DNA of 64,000 nucleotides from Pogonophryne albipinna (GCA_028583405.1 CM053262.1:22320521-22384520), one strand, 5' to 3'; shown: positions 47,338 to 63,105, numbered from the stretch's first letter. Numbers and translations are program-made. The notes: generated by a model from the letters alone, not told the origin.

Positions 47338-47410
<73 letters not shown>

Positions 47411-47497
47411 CCGCCCCTGGGCAGCCTCTTTGATTTACCAACTGCCCGTCATCTCAACCAGCCAGTTGATGTCTTCTTTCAACATCACTTCTGATTG

Positions 47498-47533
<36 letters not shown>

Positions 47534-47620
47534 CCGCCCCTGGGCAGCCTCTTTGATTTACCAACTGCCCGTCATCTCAACCAGCCAGTTGATGTCTTCT
47601 TTCAACATCACTTCTGATTG

Positions 47621-47672
<52 letters not shown>
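47060..47672. repeat. Higher-order array of CA tracts and a 91-bp unit, four copies
   Basis: A 91-bp unit (starting gaccgcccctgggcagcc, ending cacttctgattgtc) occurs at 47125, 47248, 47409 and 47532. The copies are identical or nearly so and are separated by CA tracts of about 32, 70 and 32 bp. The spacing 123-161-123 shows that a two-unit block was duplicated. Open frames here are artefacts. Confidence 0.92.
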
Positions 47673-47677
<5 letters not shown>

Positions 47678-48267
47678 CAGCTTTACCCAAACTGATAACA
47701 CACACTGTTGTCCGGCATGTTTAAAACAGAAATGGACTTCGTGCAGCTGAAGCAATCCTGCTCACGCTGTCAGATTTGTACCATACGTCGCTAAAATGCC
47801 GCTCATGCTGTTCTCATCCTTATTTTTTGTTTGTGCATCCCAATTTCATGCTCGGCTAAACGCGTATCAGTCGTAGATTGACTTGTCACCTGTGGTTGCA
47901 TTAACATATAGATGGAAATGTATTTCAATCTAAAGGTGAAAGCAGCCGGAGAGCTCCACCAGGGCGAGGTCCAAGCTGCTAGATTAGGGAAGCCTTCATT
48001 GTGCAGCGGAGATTGGATGTGTGGGATTAGAGCCGCAGAAACGCTGATAATATTGTCTTTATTAATTGCAGTCGGCAGTGAATGCTTTGGTAAAGAAAGT
48101 TAACTGTTTTACTAAACTGAGGGGAATTAAATAATTAGCCAAAGTGGTGGAAAGAGAATAACCATCAGCTCATTTTTTTAATTATTCAGGATTTGCCATG
48201 CTGAACATTTTGCCTGTAATCTCAAGTGTTGGGGCAGTTATTGTGACCTTTTTCTTTTTACACATCA

Positions 48268-50560
48268 TCTCTATTGGCTAGCGCTCCAACACATTGTAGG
48301 TGATAGGCTAAGGGGCGGGACATCTCTAAGCGGTTGACCAATCACAACAGAGCCGGCCAGCTAACCAATCAGAGCAGACTGGGCTCTGGTTTCAGACAGA
48401 GGGTGAAAAGAGGTGCTACAGCACAGGCAGTATGAGAACAATAAAGAGCTTTTTGAACATTAAAGCATGGAGACATGTCCCAGTAGAGACACTACATACT
48501 GATATACACCTGAACATCAGCAGGAGAGGACTCTTTAAAGTAGAGACACTACATACTGATATACATCTGAACATCAGCAGGAGAGGACTCTTTAAAGTAG
48601 AGACACTACATACTGATATACACCTGAACATCAGCAGGAGAGGACTCTTTAAAGTAGAGACACTACATACTGATATACATCTGAACATCAGCAGGAGAGG
48701 ACTCTTTAAAGTAGAGACACTACATACTGATATACACCTGAACATCAGCAGGAGAGGACTCTTTAAAGTAGAGACACTACATACTGATATACACCTGAAC
48801 ACCAGCAGGAGAGGACTCTTTAAAGTAGAGACACTACATACTGATATACACCTGAACATCAGCAGGAGAGGACTCTTTAAAGTAGAGACACTACATACTG
48901 ATATACACCTGAACATCAGCAGGAGTGGACTCTTTAAAGTAGAGACACTACATACTGATATACACCTGAACATCAGCAGGAGAGGACTCTTTAAAGTAGA
49001 GACACTACATACTGATATACACCTGAACATCAGCAGGAGAGGACTCTTTAAAGTAGAGACACTACATACTGATATACACCTGAACATCAGCAGGAGAGGA
49101 CTCTTTAAAGTAGAGACACTACATACTGATATACACCTGAACATCAGCAGGAGAGGACTCTTTAAAGTAGAGACGCTACATACTGATATACACCTGAACA
49201 TCAGCAGGAGAGGACTCTTTAAAGTAGAGACACTACATACTGATATACACCTGAACATCAGCAGGAGAGGACTCTTTAAAGTAGAGACACTACATACTGA
49301 TATACACCTGAGCATCAGCAGGAGAGGACTCTTTAAAGTAGAGACACTACACACTGATATACACCTGAACATCAGCAGGAGAGGACTCTTTAAAGTAGAG
49401 ACACTACATACTGATATACACCTGAACATCAGCAGGAGAGGACTCTTTAAAGTAGAGACACTACATACTGATATACACCTGAACATCAGCAGGAGAGGAC
49501 TCTTTAAAGTAGAGACACTACATACTGATATACACCTGAACATCAGCAGGAGAGGACTCTTTAAAGTAGAGACACTACATACTGATATACACCTGAACAT
49601 CAGCAGGAGAGGACTCTTTAAAGTAGAGACACTACATACTGATATACACCTGAACATCAGCAGGAGAGGACTCTTTAAAGTAGAGACACTACATACTGAT
49701 ATACACCTGAACATCAGCAGGAGAGGACTCTTTAAAGTAGAGATGCTACATACTGATATACACCTGAACATCAGCAGGAGAGGACTCTTTAAAGTAGAGA
49801 CACTACATACTGATATACACCTGAACATCAGCAGGAGAGGACTCTTTAAAGTAGAGACACTACATACTGATATACACCTGAACATCAGCAGGAGAGGACT
49901 CTTTAAAGTAGAGATGCTACATACTGATATACACCTGAACATCAGCAGGAGAGGACTCTTTAAAGTAGAGACACTACATACTGATATACACCTGAACATC
50001 AGCAGGAGAGGACTCTTTAAAGTAGAGATGCTACATACTGATATACACCTGAACATCAGCAGGAGAGGACTCTTTAAAGTAGAGACACTACATACTGATA
50101 TACACCTGAACATCAGCAGGATAGGACTCTTTAAAGTAGAGACACTAGATACTGATATACACCTGAACATCAGCAGGAGAGGACTCTTTAAAGTAGAGAC
50201 ACTAGATACTGATATACACCTGAACATCAGCAGGAGAGGACTCTTTAAAGTAGAGACACTACATACTGATATACACCTGAACATCAGCAGGAGAGGACTC
50301 TTTAAAGTAGAGACACTACATACTGATATACACCTGAACATCAGCAGGAGAGGACTCTTTAAAGTAGAGACACTACATACTGATATACATCTGAACATCA
50401 GCAGGAGAGGACTCTTTAAAGTAGAGACACTACATACTGATATACACCTGAACATCAGCAGGAGAGGACTCTTTAAAGTAGAGACACTACATACTGATAT
50501 ACACCTGAACATCAGCAGGAGAGGACTCTTTAAAGGAGAGGACTCTTTAAATATCAAAGG
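48268..50560. mobile_element. TTAA-family element whose right end has become a minisatellite
   Basis: 48275-48483 carries the ordered family blocks (ctattggctagcgctccaac, ggctaaggggcgggacatct, accaatcacaacagag, gactgggctctggtttcaga, gtatgagaacaataaagagc, catggagacatgtcccagta). Where other copies run straight to a ctttTAA end, this one enters the 57-bp array, whose unit ends in aggactctttaaag, a form of that terminus. The left end is not clear. Confidence 0.7.
48484..50535. repeat. 57-bp minisatellite, 36 copies
   Basis: 2,052 bp is exactly 36 units. The unit starts tagagacactacatactgat, continues atacacctgaacatcagcag and ends gagaggactctttaaag. Variation is very low: scattered single changes such as atacatctg, gacgct, gatgct, ctagat, aacacc, gagtgg and gatagg. 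57 bp is 19 codons, so both strands stay open for more than 720 codons; these frames are not genes. Confidence 0.95.
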
Positions 50561-51069
50561 AGGACTATGTATTAAACTCGACTTTTTAATGTGTCTGTGC
50601 ATTTGACCCTGGTGTGTGTGACCTCAGCACTCGCCACCCGCTGCCATGGCTCCCGCCTTCAGTCATTGATTTTTATTAGCATTTTTTATCATAGCGCTGT
50701 AATGATCACCACAGGGCTTGTTAAAAGTGAGACCTGAGTGCAACATGTCTGATGAGGGGGTACCGTGAACAGTTAGATCCTCCCTCTGCGTGCATCAGCA
50801 GTGTCATCACACGCCATGTTTCTGTTTACTGACGTGGGCACAAACGCATGATTGTGATGCAGGTGAGCGTGCGGGGGGGGGGGGGGGGGTTTATGTGCTG
50901 TATGTGCTTCCTCTACCTCAAGGTCAGTGCTGGGTCTCTGTGCTGATTGGATTTGGAGAGGAGGGAGTGCAGACTGCAGACAGAGGAGAAATCTTCCACT
51001 AGACGGATTATGAGAGAATGGCAAAAGGCCCCCCACCCCTGTTATATGGCTCAAACACTGGTGGCTTTG

Positions 51070-51640
51070 TGTCTATGTGGTCACTTGTGCTTGTTCAGTG
51101 TCTTTGTATTCATTTGTCACCTTTCATCTTTGTGTGCTCCTTTTCTCCCTTGTTGTTGTTGTTGTTTTGTGCCTGTTTCTTCAGCTTTTAGTCATTTTGT
51201 GATTGTTTTGGCTGTATTTCTATTGATTTTGCCTTTCCTTTGGTTCTTTGGCATCAGTTTCCTGTCTTCGTGGGTTTTTTTTGCATCTTCATTGAGCCTG
51301 TTTGTTGTTGTTTTTTTGTTTCTGCAGTCGTGTTTCCAAACTTTTCAGTCATTTTTGCATCTTCTTGTAATCGTTCTGCCTGTCTTTGTAAGGCACTTTA
51401 CCTTTTTTGACTCTTAAATTGAATATTATGCATCTTTTTCGGTGGTTTAGCTTTCCTCTGTAGTACTTTCGCATCTAGTTTGTATTGAGTCTCCCAAGTA
51501 TTGCTTCTCTTTGTAGTCATTTCGTCTTTCCCTTTGGTCGTTTGGCATCAGATTCTAGTCATTTTGTGTTTGATTGTAGTAGTTTTGTGTCGTTTTCGGT
51601 TACTTTGCTTCTCTGTCATCTACATTTTTCTCTCCAACAA
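51070..51640. repeat. Degenerate T/G-rich tandem repeat
   Basis: Loose repeats of 'gtcattttgtg', 'tttgcatctt', 'ttctagtcattt' and 'cctttggt' words with a period of about 30 bp. The complementary pattern (actaaagagacacaaaa, gacaaggg) occurs at 44520-44640, so this is one degenerate family on both strands. Confidence 0.6.
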
Positions 51641-52060
51641 CAATGTTGACAATCACTCAACAGTAAATGGAGTCCCTTACCCGGGGGACCTGTGAGACCT
51701 TGGGCTTCCTTTCCTGTATCATAAACCACATATTCCCAGGAAATCAGGACTTACTCCTCTGGCTCAGCTTCTCTGAGACCTCACCTGTGTTTCCTCTGGT
51801 GTCAGCAGCAGGAAGGCCTGCTATGCTCAGAGGACACAGTGTCAGTCATTAACCTGATGACTTTTGAATGGCTGATTTTACTCTGCCAGAAACTACGTGC
51901 CCTTGTGCCGTTCTTTTTTGTTTGTGCTTACACATGATCCTATCCATATCCCACCATGTAAAAAGCCCTCTGATGTTACTCTGAGGCCAAACTGCATGAT
52001 CTCTGTGTGTAGCTGGTATTCAGGCCTGTCATGCTTTGCTCTCGTCTGATGATGACTCAG

Positions 52061-52358
<298 letters not shown>

Positions 52359-52582
52359 CCCCCTCACATCTCCATGTGAGTGAGATGAGGCCTGACGCGG
52401 TGCCCACTCTCCTTCCTCCGGGTGTCAGTCACGTCTGGCCCCTCAGTAGGAGCCCCTCTCTGCTGAGTGTGCTCTTTACTGTAGGTTGAAGGGCTCCATG
52501 GGTGGAAGGGGCAGAGCCAAAATACCTAAACTTCCCGCTGAGTGAGAAGAGGGAACGAGGCATCATGGGATTGCTGTCTTAA

Positions 52583-52740
52583 AGGGGCCTTATTATGCTT
52601 TTGGGGGGTTTTCCCTTTCCTGTAGTTAGTTATACCAGATATATTGATATTTGAGATTCAGTGCACTATAGTGGTATTGACTGTTCCCATATCTCCCATA
52701 TCTCGTTTGTTTAGAAAGATAAAGAAGGTGAAGTGAGAGC
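52583..52740. repeat. TTAA-family left end remnant
   Basis: TTAA (52579-52582) then aggggccttattatgctttt, the left end seen at 41507. The following sequence diverges and no right end is seen. Confidence 0.5.
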
Positions 52741-52812
52741 ACACTGAGTTCAGTCTGAGACTGTTGGCAGGCGGCACAGAAAGATTTAAGCCCCGCAGTG
52801 TTTACCCCCGGG

Positions 52813-53050
<238 letters not shown>

Positions 53051-54869
53051 GTCATTGGCTCTTGCTAATGGCTCTGCCTGGTCACCACAGCAAGCAAACA
53101 ACACACTCATGGTAGATGTTTTCTAGTTCCCTGCTCGTAAATCTCGTAAAAATATTTGCAGGATTACATTGTAGGGAAATTATAGCTTTTGATTTACATG
53201 TGCCAGTAGTGGAAATTAGGTATTAGTTAAATTGACTCAAAAACGATATACTGAATTTCCATTTAATGCTATAACAAGCAGCACTTTCACTTGTAATGGT
53301 GAACATGGCGTCACACTACATCTCAGTGAGCAGACAAGAGAGCTTTTTTAATGGCAGCTGTGTGGAGGTCACACCACATCCCCAGTGACGGAGACTTTAC
53401 AGAGCAGTAAATCCACACGGGCCGTCCTGTGCAGGTGCTGGAGGGAAAAGGGCATTCTCACCAGTGAAAGTCACATTTAGAAAGAGAGATTTTTATTCTC
53501 ACACTCGTATCTGTCTGGCTCAGGTCCAGGAGACAAGCTTCTGCCAACAAGTGCATACCAGCGACATGGCTGAGGATTCTCCACTTACTGTTATATCACA
53601 AGCTTTGATTGACGCATTCATGATAACTCAAGCTAACGGCTATTCAACAGAGGTAATTAGCAAAACTAATGAAGTAGCTTCCTCTTGGTCCGAGCAATAA
53701 TCCTGTGCATCATCCATCAAAACTGGATTAGTGCTAAACTAGTTTCCAAGTTTGAAACCTCGATTTTGAATGAAGGCATTGCCATCAGTTTTTTTGTGTC
53801 ATTATCTTCCCAAAATGCATCTGCCCTCCAAAGTTGTTCAAATATGATGTCTGACACTCTTGAGTGACCACCAGTTAATCAATGTTTTACAGGGCCAAGT
53901 AGAATAATTTAGATTAGATTCACTTTATATATTAAATTAAGTGTAAAATAAACAAACTAAAAGAGTAAATATATACATGAAAACTGTAGAATATAGTATG
54001 TAAACGTATTGACAGTTAAAGATATCTACAGAGTATCTCTATCCAACACACAATGGAAGATTTTCTCAATAGACGATTGCCTTCTTCGAAATTCTACAAC
54101 AATCCAACATATAAGATTATAAAACAGTGTCAGTGTGCAACAGGTCCTCCTCATTAGAAGAGGATCGCCTCACATGATGTGTTTGACAGATGAAATGCTG
54201 TGTGAATAGAGAGCTTTGATTGAAGCCTGTTTAAATGACACCTCTTGTCAGTAATCCCCCCGCTGTGTGTTTGTCACGGGTCAGGCCAAATATGAATAAT
54301 GTATTGGGAGACATCTAACTGAGAGGCTGGTTAAAGGTGGCGCTCCGTCTAATGACAGCAAACAAGCTCTCTGCCTGACATTTGGGAGGAGAGGGGGGGG
54401 TAGGGGTCGGTGACGGAATGACAGACAAAGATGGAGCCAGTTGGATGCAGAGTTTAATTGCAAAGTAGGCTACTTGTTTGGCTGCAGTACTGAATGTGAT
54501 GAAATGTGACTGGATGGCTTGAGCTTTATTGCATATTGTGACAGATGAGGCATGGAAACTGCAACTATTTGATTATGTAGTTTAAAGCAGTGATTGAATG
54601 ATTGAAACCCCTCATTTACCAGTAGTAGGGTGATTCTCTGAATCGGGTGCCCTTTGTGTCCCCCAAGCTTACTTCAAAGATTTGAAATGAAAGGAAACTA
54701 CAACATGTATTTTTAAAGCACTGAATTAAAGGAACAGGGTGTTTTGCATTAGATGGATAGATAGATTCAACTTATTGTCATTACGTAGTACAGGTACTAT
54801 GTAACGAAACGGTTTCTCTGCATTTGACCCATCCATCCCATTACAATGTAAAACTAAATATATATATTT

Positions 54870-55965
54870 AGTTTTTGTTCTTCTCTTTAACGTCTACATG
54901 CTACCTCTGGCTCAGATAATGAAGAACAACAAAATAAGTTACCATAGCTATGCGGATGACCCACAAATTTACGTAACCATTTCACCAGGAGACGATGTTC
55001 CAATTCAAACACTGAGTAGTGCATTGAACAAATCAATGACTGGATGTGTCAGAACTTTCTCCAATTAAACAAAGATAAAACTGAGGTAATGGTTTTTGGA
55101 GCCAAGGCAGAACGTATAAAAGTTAGCGCTGAGCTTCAGCCTGTAATGTTCAAAACAACAGATGAAGCCAGAAATCTAGGTGTAGTCATGGACTCTGACC
55201 TGAGTTTCAACAGTCACATTAAAACAGTTACTAAATCAGCCTACTATCACCTAAAGAATATATCTAGGATTAAAAGACTAATGTCACAGCAGGATTTGGA
55301 AAAACTTGTCCATGCTTTTATCTTCAGTAGACTCGACTACTGTAATGGTGTCTTCACAGGTCTCACTAACAAATCTATTAGAAAGCTGCAGCTGATTCAG
55401 AACGCCGCTGCTCGAGTCCTCACTAACACTAAGAAAGTGGATCACATCACTCCTGTTCTGAAGTCTTTACACTGGCTTCCTGTGTGTCAAAGAATAGATT
55501 TCAAAATACTGCTGCTGGTTTATAAAGCTTTGAATGGTTTAGGCCCAAAATACATTTGTGACCTCCTGCTAAATGATGAACCATCCAGATCTCTCAGGTC
55601 TTCAGGGACTGGTCAGCTTTCTGTCCCCAGAGTCAGAACTAAACATGGAGAAGCAGCGTTTAGTTATTATGCTCCAAATATCTGGAACAAACTCCCAGAA
55701 ACCTGCAGGTCCGCTGCAACTCTGACTACTTTTAAATCCAGGCTGAAGACTTTTCTTTTTGTCGCTGCTTTTAATTTAACTATTCACATCTTAGACTGCA
55801 CTGTAACTTTTATCCATGTATTTTTTCTTTTAATGTTTATTTTATTCGCTTTTCTTTTTAATGATTTTAAATGCCATTTTCTGAATGTCTTTCATTTTTT
55901 GTAAAGCACTTTGAATTGCCTTGTGTTGAAAGGTGCTATATAAATAAACTTGCCTTGCCTTATAA
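54870..55965 (+). mobile_element. L2-clade LINE, 5'-truncated, one frameshift
   Basis: Starts inside the RT domain (near the SYADD active site at 54946-54960) and runs to the L2-type 3' end (gtaaagcactttgaattgcc, then ggtgctatataaataaac and a cttgcct repeat tail). The frame shifts by one near 55015-55025, just after PIQTLS. From there 55044-55904 is open, with FLQLNKDKTEVMVFG, LGVVMDSDLSF, RLDYCNGVFTGL, NAAARVLTNT, HWLPVCQRIDFKIL and APNIWNKLPE. It cannot make an active enzyme. Confidence 0.9.
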
Positions 55966-56599
55966 TAATTAGTTGTCTTTGTAGACAACACACATTTTTG
56001 TATGTCCTCACTGAGCATCATCACATATTCATTGAATATTAAACAAATAACAATTGCCAATTATACCAACATTTTGAAGCTAATATAAATCATAATGCGT
56101 GTGTACTTTAACTGAGAAAAAAAATCTGAAAAATGCATGAATTATCTATGAAATTGCTCTTTCATGAAATTGCTCTATTGACACTCGTCCCCCAGTTTGT
56201 TTCAACCCCGTCACGCTATACATTCGACCCCCCTATTAAAATAATGGATAAGTCCATGTGACATCTGCATTGAGGGAGTGACATCACAGAAGTCTATTGA
56301 GGAAACTTATAGTAAACAATTATTTAGGAAAAATTAAACAACAGTTTTGCAAAATATTACAATTTTATGATGTCCTTAAATTCCATGTGGTGCCGTCTTA
56401 GCTAAACAAGGTCTCATGGCTACTTTTTGCCAAAAACTTCAACCCCGTCACATTTTTTCAAGGAAATTCTTAGTAATTATTAATTTTGTTTGAAGTAGTC
56501 CACTACCAGATGTTATGATCAAAAATGCAAAAAATGTAGTTTCATTTTTCAAAAATGTAAAGACCCAAAAGGCACCCGATGCAGAGAATCACCCAGGAG

Positions 56600-57998
56600 G
56601 TTTGTGTTACGAACTCAGACACTTAGGATGTAGGACCCAATTGCAAGACCCGGGAGACAGAGGTAAAGTATTTGTAAGATACTTTATTTTCCAAAACAGC
56701 ATTGAACAACAAAAAAGGTAACTATCAAATCTCTCGCCAAGATGACAAAAATAGAGAACAAAAAATGAAAGCGCTCACATAGTGCAGATTATCATCTGAT
56801 ATTTGGGAAGTGTGTTACATTTGAAATGGCAGAAAGTCTTGTTGCAACTTCCAGATATTAAAAGAGGCCCCTTGAGTTTCTCTGGAAATTATCAATAGTA
56901 GCAGTTAAGTGAATACTGTTTAAACAATACCTGTGTTTGTGTTTTGTATTGGTTTCTCTGTTTTATCCTTTCATAAATGTGAGGACTAAAACTTGCTCAA
57001 ACATTCTGGGATGCTTGGAGTAAACAGGTTTTATTGCTCTGTGGGGGAGGTATAGATGGCAGGGTGAGAGTTGGATGAGAGTTCCTTCTGCTTAAGATCT
57101 CCAGTATGTCATGTTTCAGGGAAGTCAACATATCTTGAATAGTATATGTGTGTGTTTGATTACTTTGTATTCATATGAGAGTATTAATATGTATTATCTT
57201 TGTGAACAAAGGGATACAGCTCAGGCCTCTGGAATGTGCAGGAAAGTGTGTGTGTGTGTGAAAGTCTATGCAGGAAAGTGAGATAACGGACGCCAGATAC
57301 ATTTTATTACCATCTCAGAGACACTTGTTTATTATCCTGGCTGGCTCGCGCTGATTCGCTAAGAAAAGTCATCTTTTACATCTTCCAATGAGATAGACTG
57401 ACTCGGCTCCTCCGGTGATTTTTGGGTATAAAAGTTGGGTTTGAATTTAGTTCATTCTCTTTTTCCTCCTGCCGTCAAGATGAAAAGTTCTCCCGGCATT
57501 TGGACCAGAGCAGGGGGTGGGCCTACCCCTTTGGAGAAGTGTATTTGTATTCTTACCGTTTATCATTAAAGCAGATTCTTGTTTAACCCCTATCCTGGTT
57601 GTTTTGGGTTTCCCTTCTTTTAAGGCAAACTCATATATGATCGGCGCGGAGCAGAGATATCTGCCACAACAATAGTGAGGAATCAAACTTTTCAAGAGTA
57701 CAAGGAGCATAGACCTGAACATGACAAAAACGAACTGACACTGAACACTGGGAGAATTTAAACACAGGGTAACAAGACACAGGTGGGAATAATCAGGGGC
57801 GGGACTGACGCTGATGAGCACAGGAGACACACAAGGGGTGACAGGTGAAAACAATCAGGAAATTAGACACACCAGGGAAACTAACGACAGACAGGAAAAC
57901 ACAGGGAAAAAGACCAGACAATATACAGGGAGGAAAACATGACAAGGAGAACGGAAAAACACCCACTACCAGACACACAAACTTAAAACCATGACAGT
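56600..57998. mobile_element. Interspersed element split by a probable LTR
   Basis: Left part (56605-56810) starts gtgttacgaactcagacac. Right part (57672-57998) is a purine/AC-rich tail with ggtgggaataatcaggg, gacaggtgaaaacaatcagg and ccatgaca, words found together in a common fish repeat. The two parts seem to be one element interrupted at about 56813 and 57671. Its class is unsure. Confidence 0.45.
56815..57671 (+). mobile_element. Probable solitary LTR of a retrovirus-like element
   Basis: About 857 bp beginning TGTTACATTTG and ending CCACAACA. It has promoter-like order: a TATA box TATAAAAG at 57427-57434, a transcribed leader, ATTAAA near 57566, then a U5-like part with ttaacccctatcctgg. 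No gag, pol or env frame is present, so it would be a solo LTR left by recombination. The target duplication is uncertain (agtg lies on the left and, two bases off, on the right). Confidence 0.45.
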
Positions 57999-58629
57999 TT
58001 GGCTATAAAATATGTTCAGGTTATTGTTTAAAACGCATGTGACTGAAGATTTTGACCACATAAAAGCACCGGTGTAATGTCATTTACTTTAACTGTACTT
58101 AAGTAAATCATTTAGGTACTTGTACTTTGCTTTAAAATAAAACAGCGCAGCTATTTTGGTTTTTAGCTTGCTAGCTTCCGACAGATAAACAGCTATGCTA
58201 GGCTAAGCTACTTGGCTAACATCATAATCAACAGTTAGCCCTGCTCCTAGCTACAGTTTGTTTCTGTTTTTACTCCGTTTACAATCATAACTGTGGCAGA
58301 TTTGATTATCACTCAACATTTGCAGTATTTTTTTGAAGTTAGATATCACGAAATTAAACAAAACAGGCTTCTAGTTTCTAGATGAAACCAGCGCCATATA
58401 GAGAGAAGAGTTACGACAACGGGAGTCCAAAAACGGTTATCGTCACGTGCTTCATGTAGACGAGGATCGTTCCCCGGAAGTTCATGGCGGGCAATGTGAA
58501 AGAATTGATAACGGGAGATAGAACTACGATTTTTGGTAATAAGTAGTGAATAAAGGTTTTGATTTGCAATATTTATACAACATATCGATGTGTATGTAGT
58601 TACATCAGTATTTGAAAAAGTTAAATTTG

Positions 58630-58770
58630 CTAATATTTGAGGATTAAGATAAAATAAGAAGTACTTTATTGATACCAAATGTTTGCTTTGCAGCAGCAAA
58701 AGACAAGGCATTGCACATAAGACAGTTAAAAGACTAGAATTAAACAATCGAAAATGTAAACATCTCAAAT
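58630..58770. repeat. LINE-derived repeat fragment
   Basis: The words agtactttattgataccaaa and gcattgcacataagacagtt resemble a fish LINE tail; a related fragment (cttttattcctcccacagcg) is at about 30355-30420 in an nktr intron. Confidence 0.35.
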
Positions 58771-60092
58771 AGAAATAGCAGAAAATATACATAGTGTGAA
58801 CAGCTATCTTACCTGTTAACAGATACATGTTAGGCTAACGTTGCCTTGGTTACAGAGCCTGTTGCTGTTGTTTATTGCTTTGAATTGTTTAAAACAAATA
58901 TTATCTTCTTAAACCTGTATGGTAGTCAGGAGCATCACTTCCTAATGTTTGATATATTTAGAGGGAGGGAAGGAAGGTTTCAAAATTCAGATTAGATTCA
59001 TTTCTACATTTTCTTAAATTCATGGTGGTTTCAGTAATCCCCTGGTAATTGAGGACACATCATTCTATTATATGGCTCTGGATGAAACTAATTTCGTTAG
59101 CCAAACTGTAGCTAACGTTAGCTCGACAATTCTGTCTCTGGCTCGCTTTTAATGTATCCACCTGACAAATATGAACTTAATCTACAATTTAAAGACATTT
59201 TGTCTAAATAAATGCACCAAATAACACAGCTATTGATGTTTGAGTATGATAATGCTATTCATTTTATAGAATTTAAGCTTTTGACAGCGTTGTCTTATTT
59301 ATATCTCCAGAAGCAGATGTCGATTGTTATCACAAAAGCTGCATAACGTCCGGTTTGCAACTTTCTCTTGATCTGATTAAGGCTGCAGTGTTTTGCCCTT
59401 GGGCGACGTCTGTAGCACGGGGAGAGATGACCTGATCTCTTCTCCTGCTCACAGTCCAATTTATCAGCTCAAAACTATGAATAAATCTAACACATAATTG
59501 AATTCTTCAAACAGGCCATATTTTCAAGGTTAGGCCAAGACGTGAATCCATTTCCCAGCTGTAACAATGCATTTTCATTGATTTGGGAATTGGGCAGCAG
59601 GGAAAGAGAGAAGAACAACTAACACTCTTTGCTGTGCTAGAATCGTCCTAAAATGAATTAATATCTTGCCTTTTTATTGCACGTGTCTTGTGCCTCCCAT
59701 GTTACTGTAAACACTGACAAATAAGTTATGTAGAGAATGTAATCATGGCTCACAGCTTCATCCTCTCCAGCCAAAGCAAGGTTTATATTAGCACTGGTCC
59801 TGTGTTGCCTCCAGGAGACGCCTCGAATTATAAACTCCATTAATTGTTTTCAGGGTTAGTTAGTATTTATTCAGCATCGTTTTCCTAATTATTTCTTCGG
59901 ATGTGTTTTGTCTTGTGCATAATTCCCAGCTCCTCGGGGACAGTATAGTGGGTGTGTGGAGGGAGCCAGCTAATGGGTGGGGGGGACGGCAATGAATACC
60001 AATGCTCAGACAAGTCAGTCCTGGCACAGACCAGACACTGTGTTTGTGTTTGTGTGCATTTGTGTTGCTCGTGCATGAGGGCACATTACGTA

Positions 60093-60138
<46 letters not shown>

Positions 60139-60765
60139 CTGTCCCCGTCCCCACTCACATCCCATCTGGATCGAAACCCTGCCCTTCCTGTGCTAAATTA
60201 AACCCACCTTGGGAAGTTGAGGACCTTGCACAGAGTGCTGAGTGTTACACCTTTTGATTTTTCTCGTGTCGTGCGGCCTGCATGTGACTTTGTGCAGTAC
60301 AATAACATTCTGAAAATCAAATGATAACGGCTTTAGGATGTATTTATTTAGAATTGATATCAGTGATATTCAGGTCTCTACTTTGAGGTCAAATCAACAC
60401 AGGTTGCAGAGCCTCTTCAGGCAATGATGGATCCCTTTCTCGTTAGAACATTGGTAGTCTTTTGTCATAACCCAAATAACAACTCATCATATCAAGAAAG
60501 TTTGTTTAGACAACTTTATTAATTACAACTTGCAAAAATATATCCTTAACATTAAAATAACATAATAATGCAAATGCAGAACATATCTAGTTGTATCAAA
60601 CTGTATTATTCCACTAGGGGTATTTGGGTTGGAGCCAGGTTTTGTGAAAGGAGACAATGAAGTGATAAAAGGAAATGTTTCTTGTACTAATGGCTTCCTA
60701 TCTGAAACTTTAGCTGATCATATGTCTTAACCTTTTCTCTGTCCTTCTCCCTCCGTCATCTGCAG

Positions 60766-63105
<2,340 letters not shown>

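Noticed and set aside
48416..50606. 724- and 728-codon open frames on both strands
   Set aside because: Both are read-outs of the 57-bp minisatellite; same-length frames on opposite strands and a 19-residue period show there is no gene.
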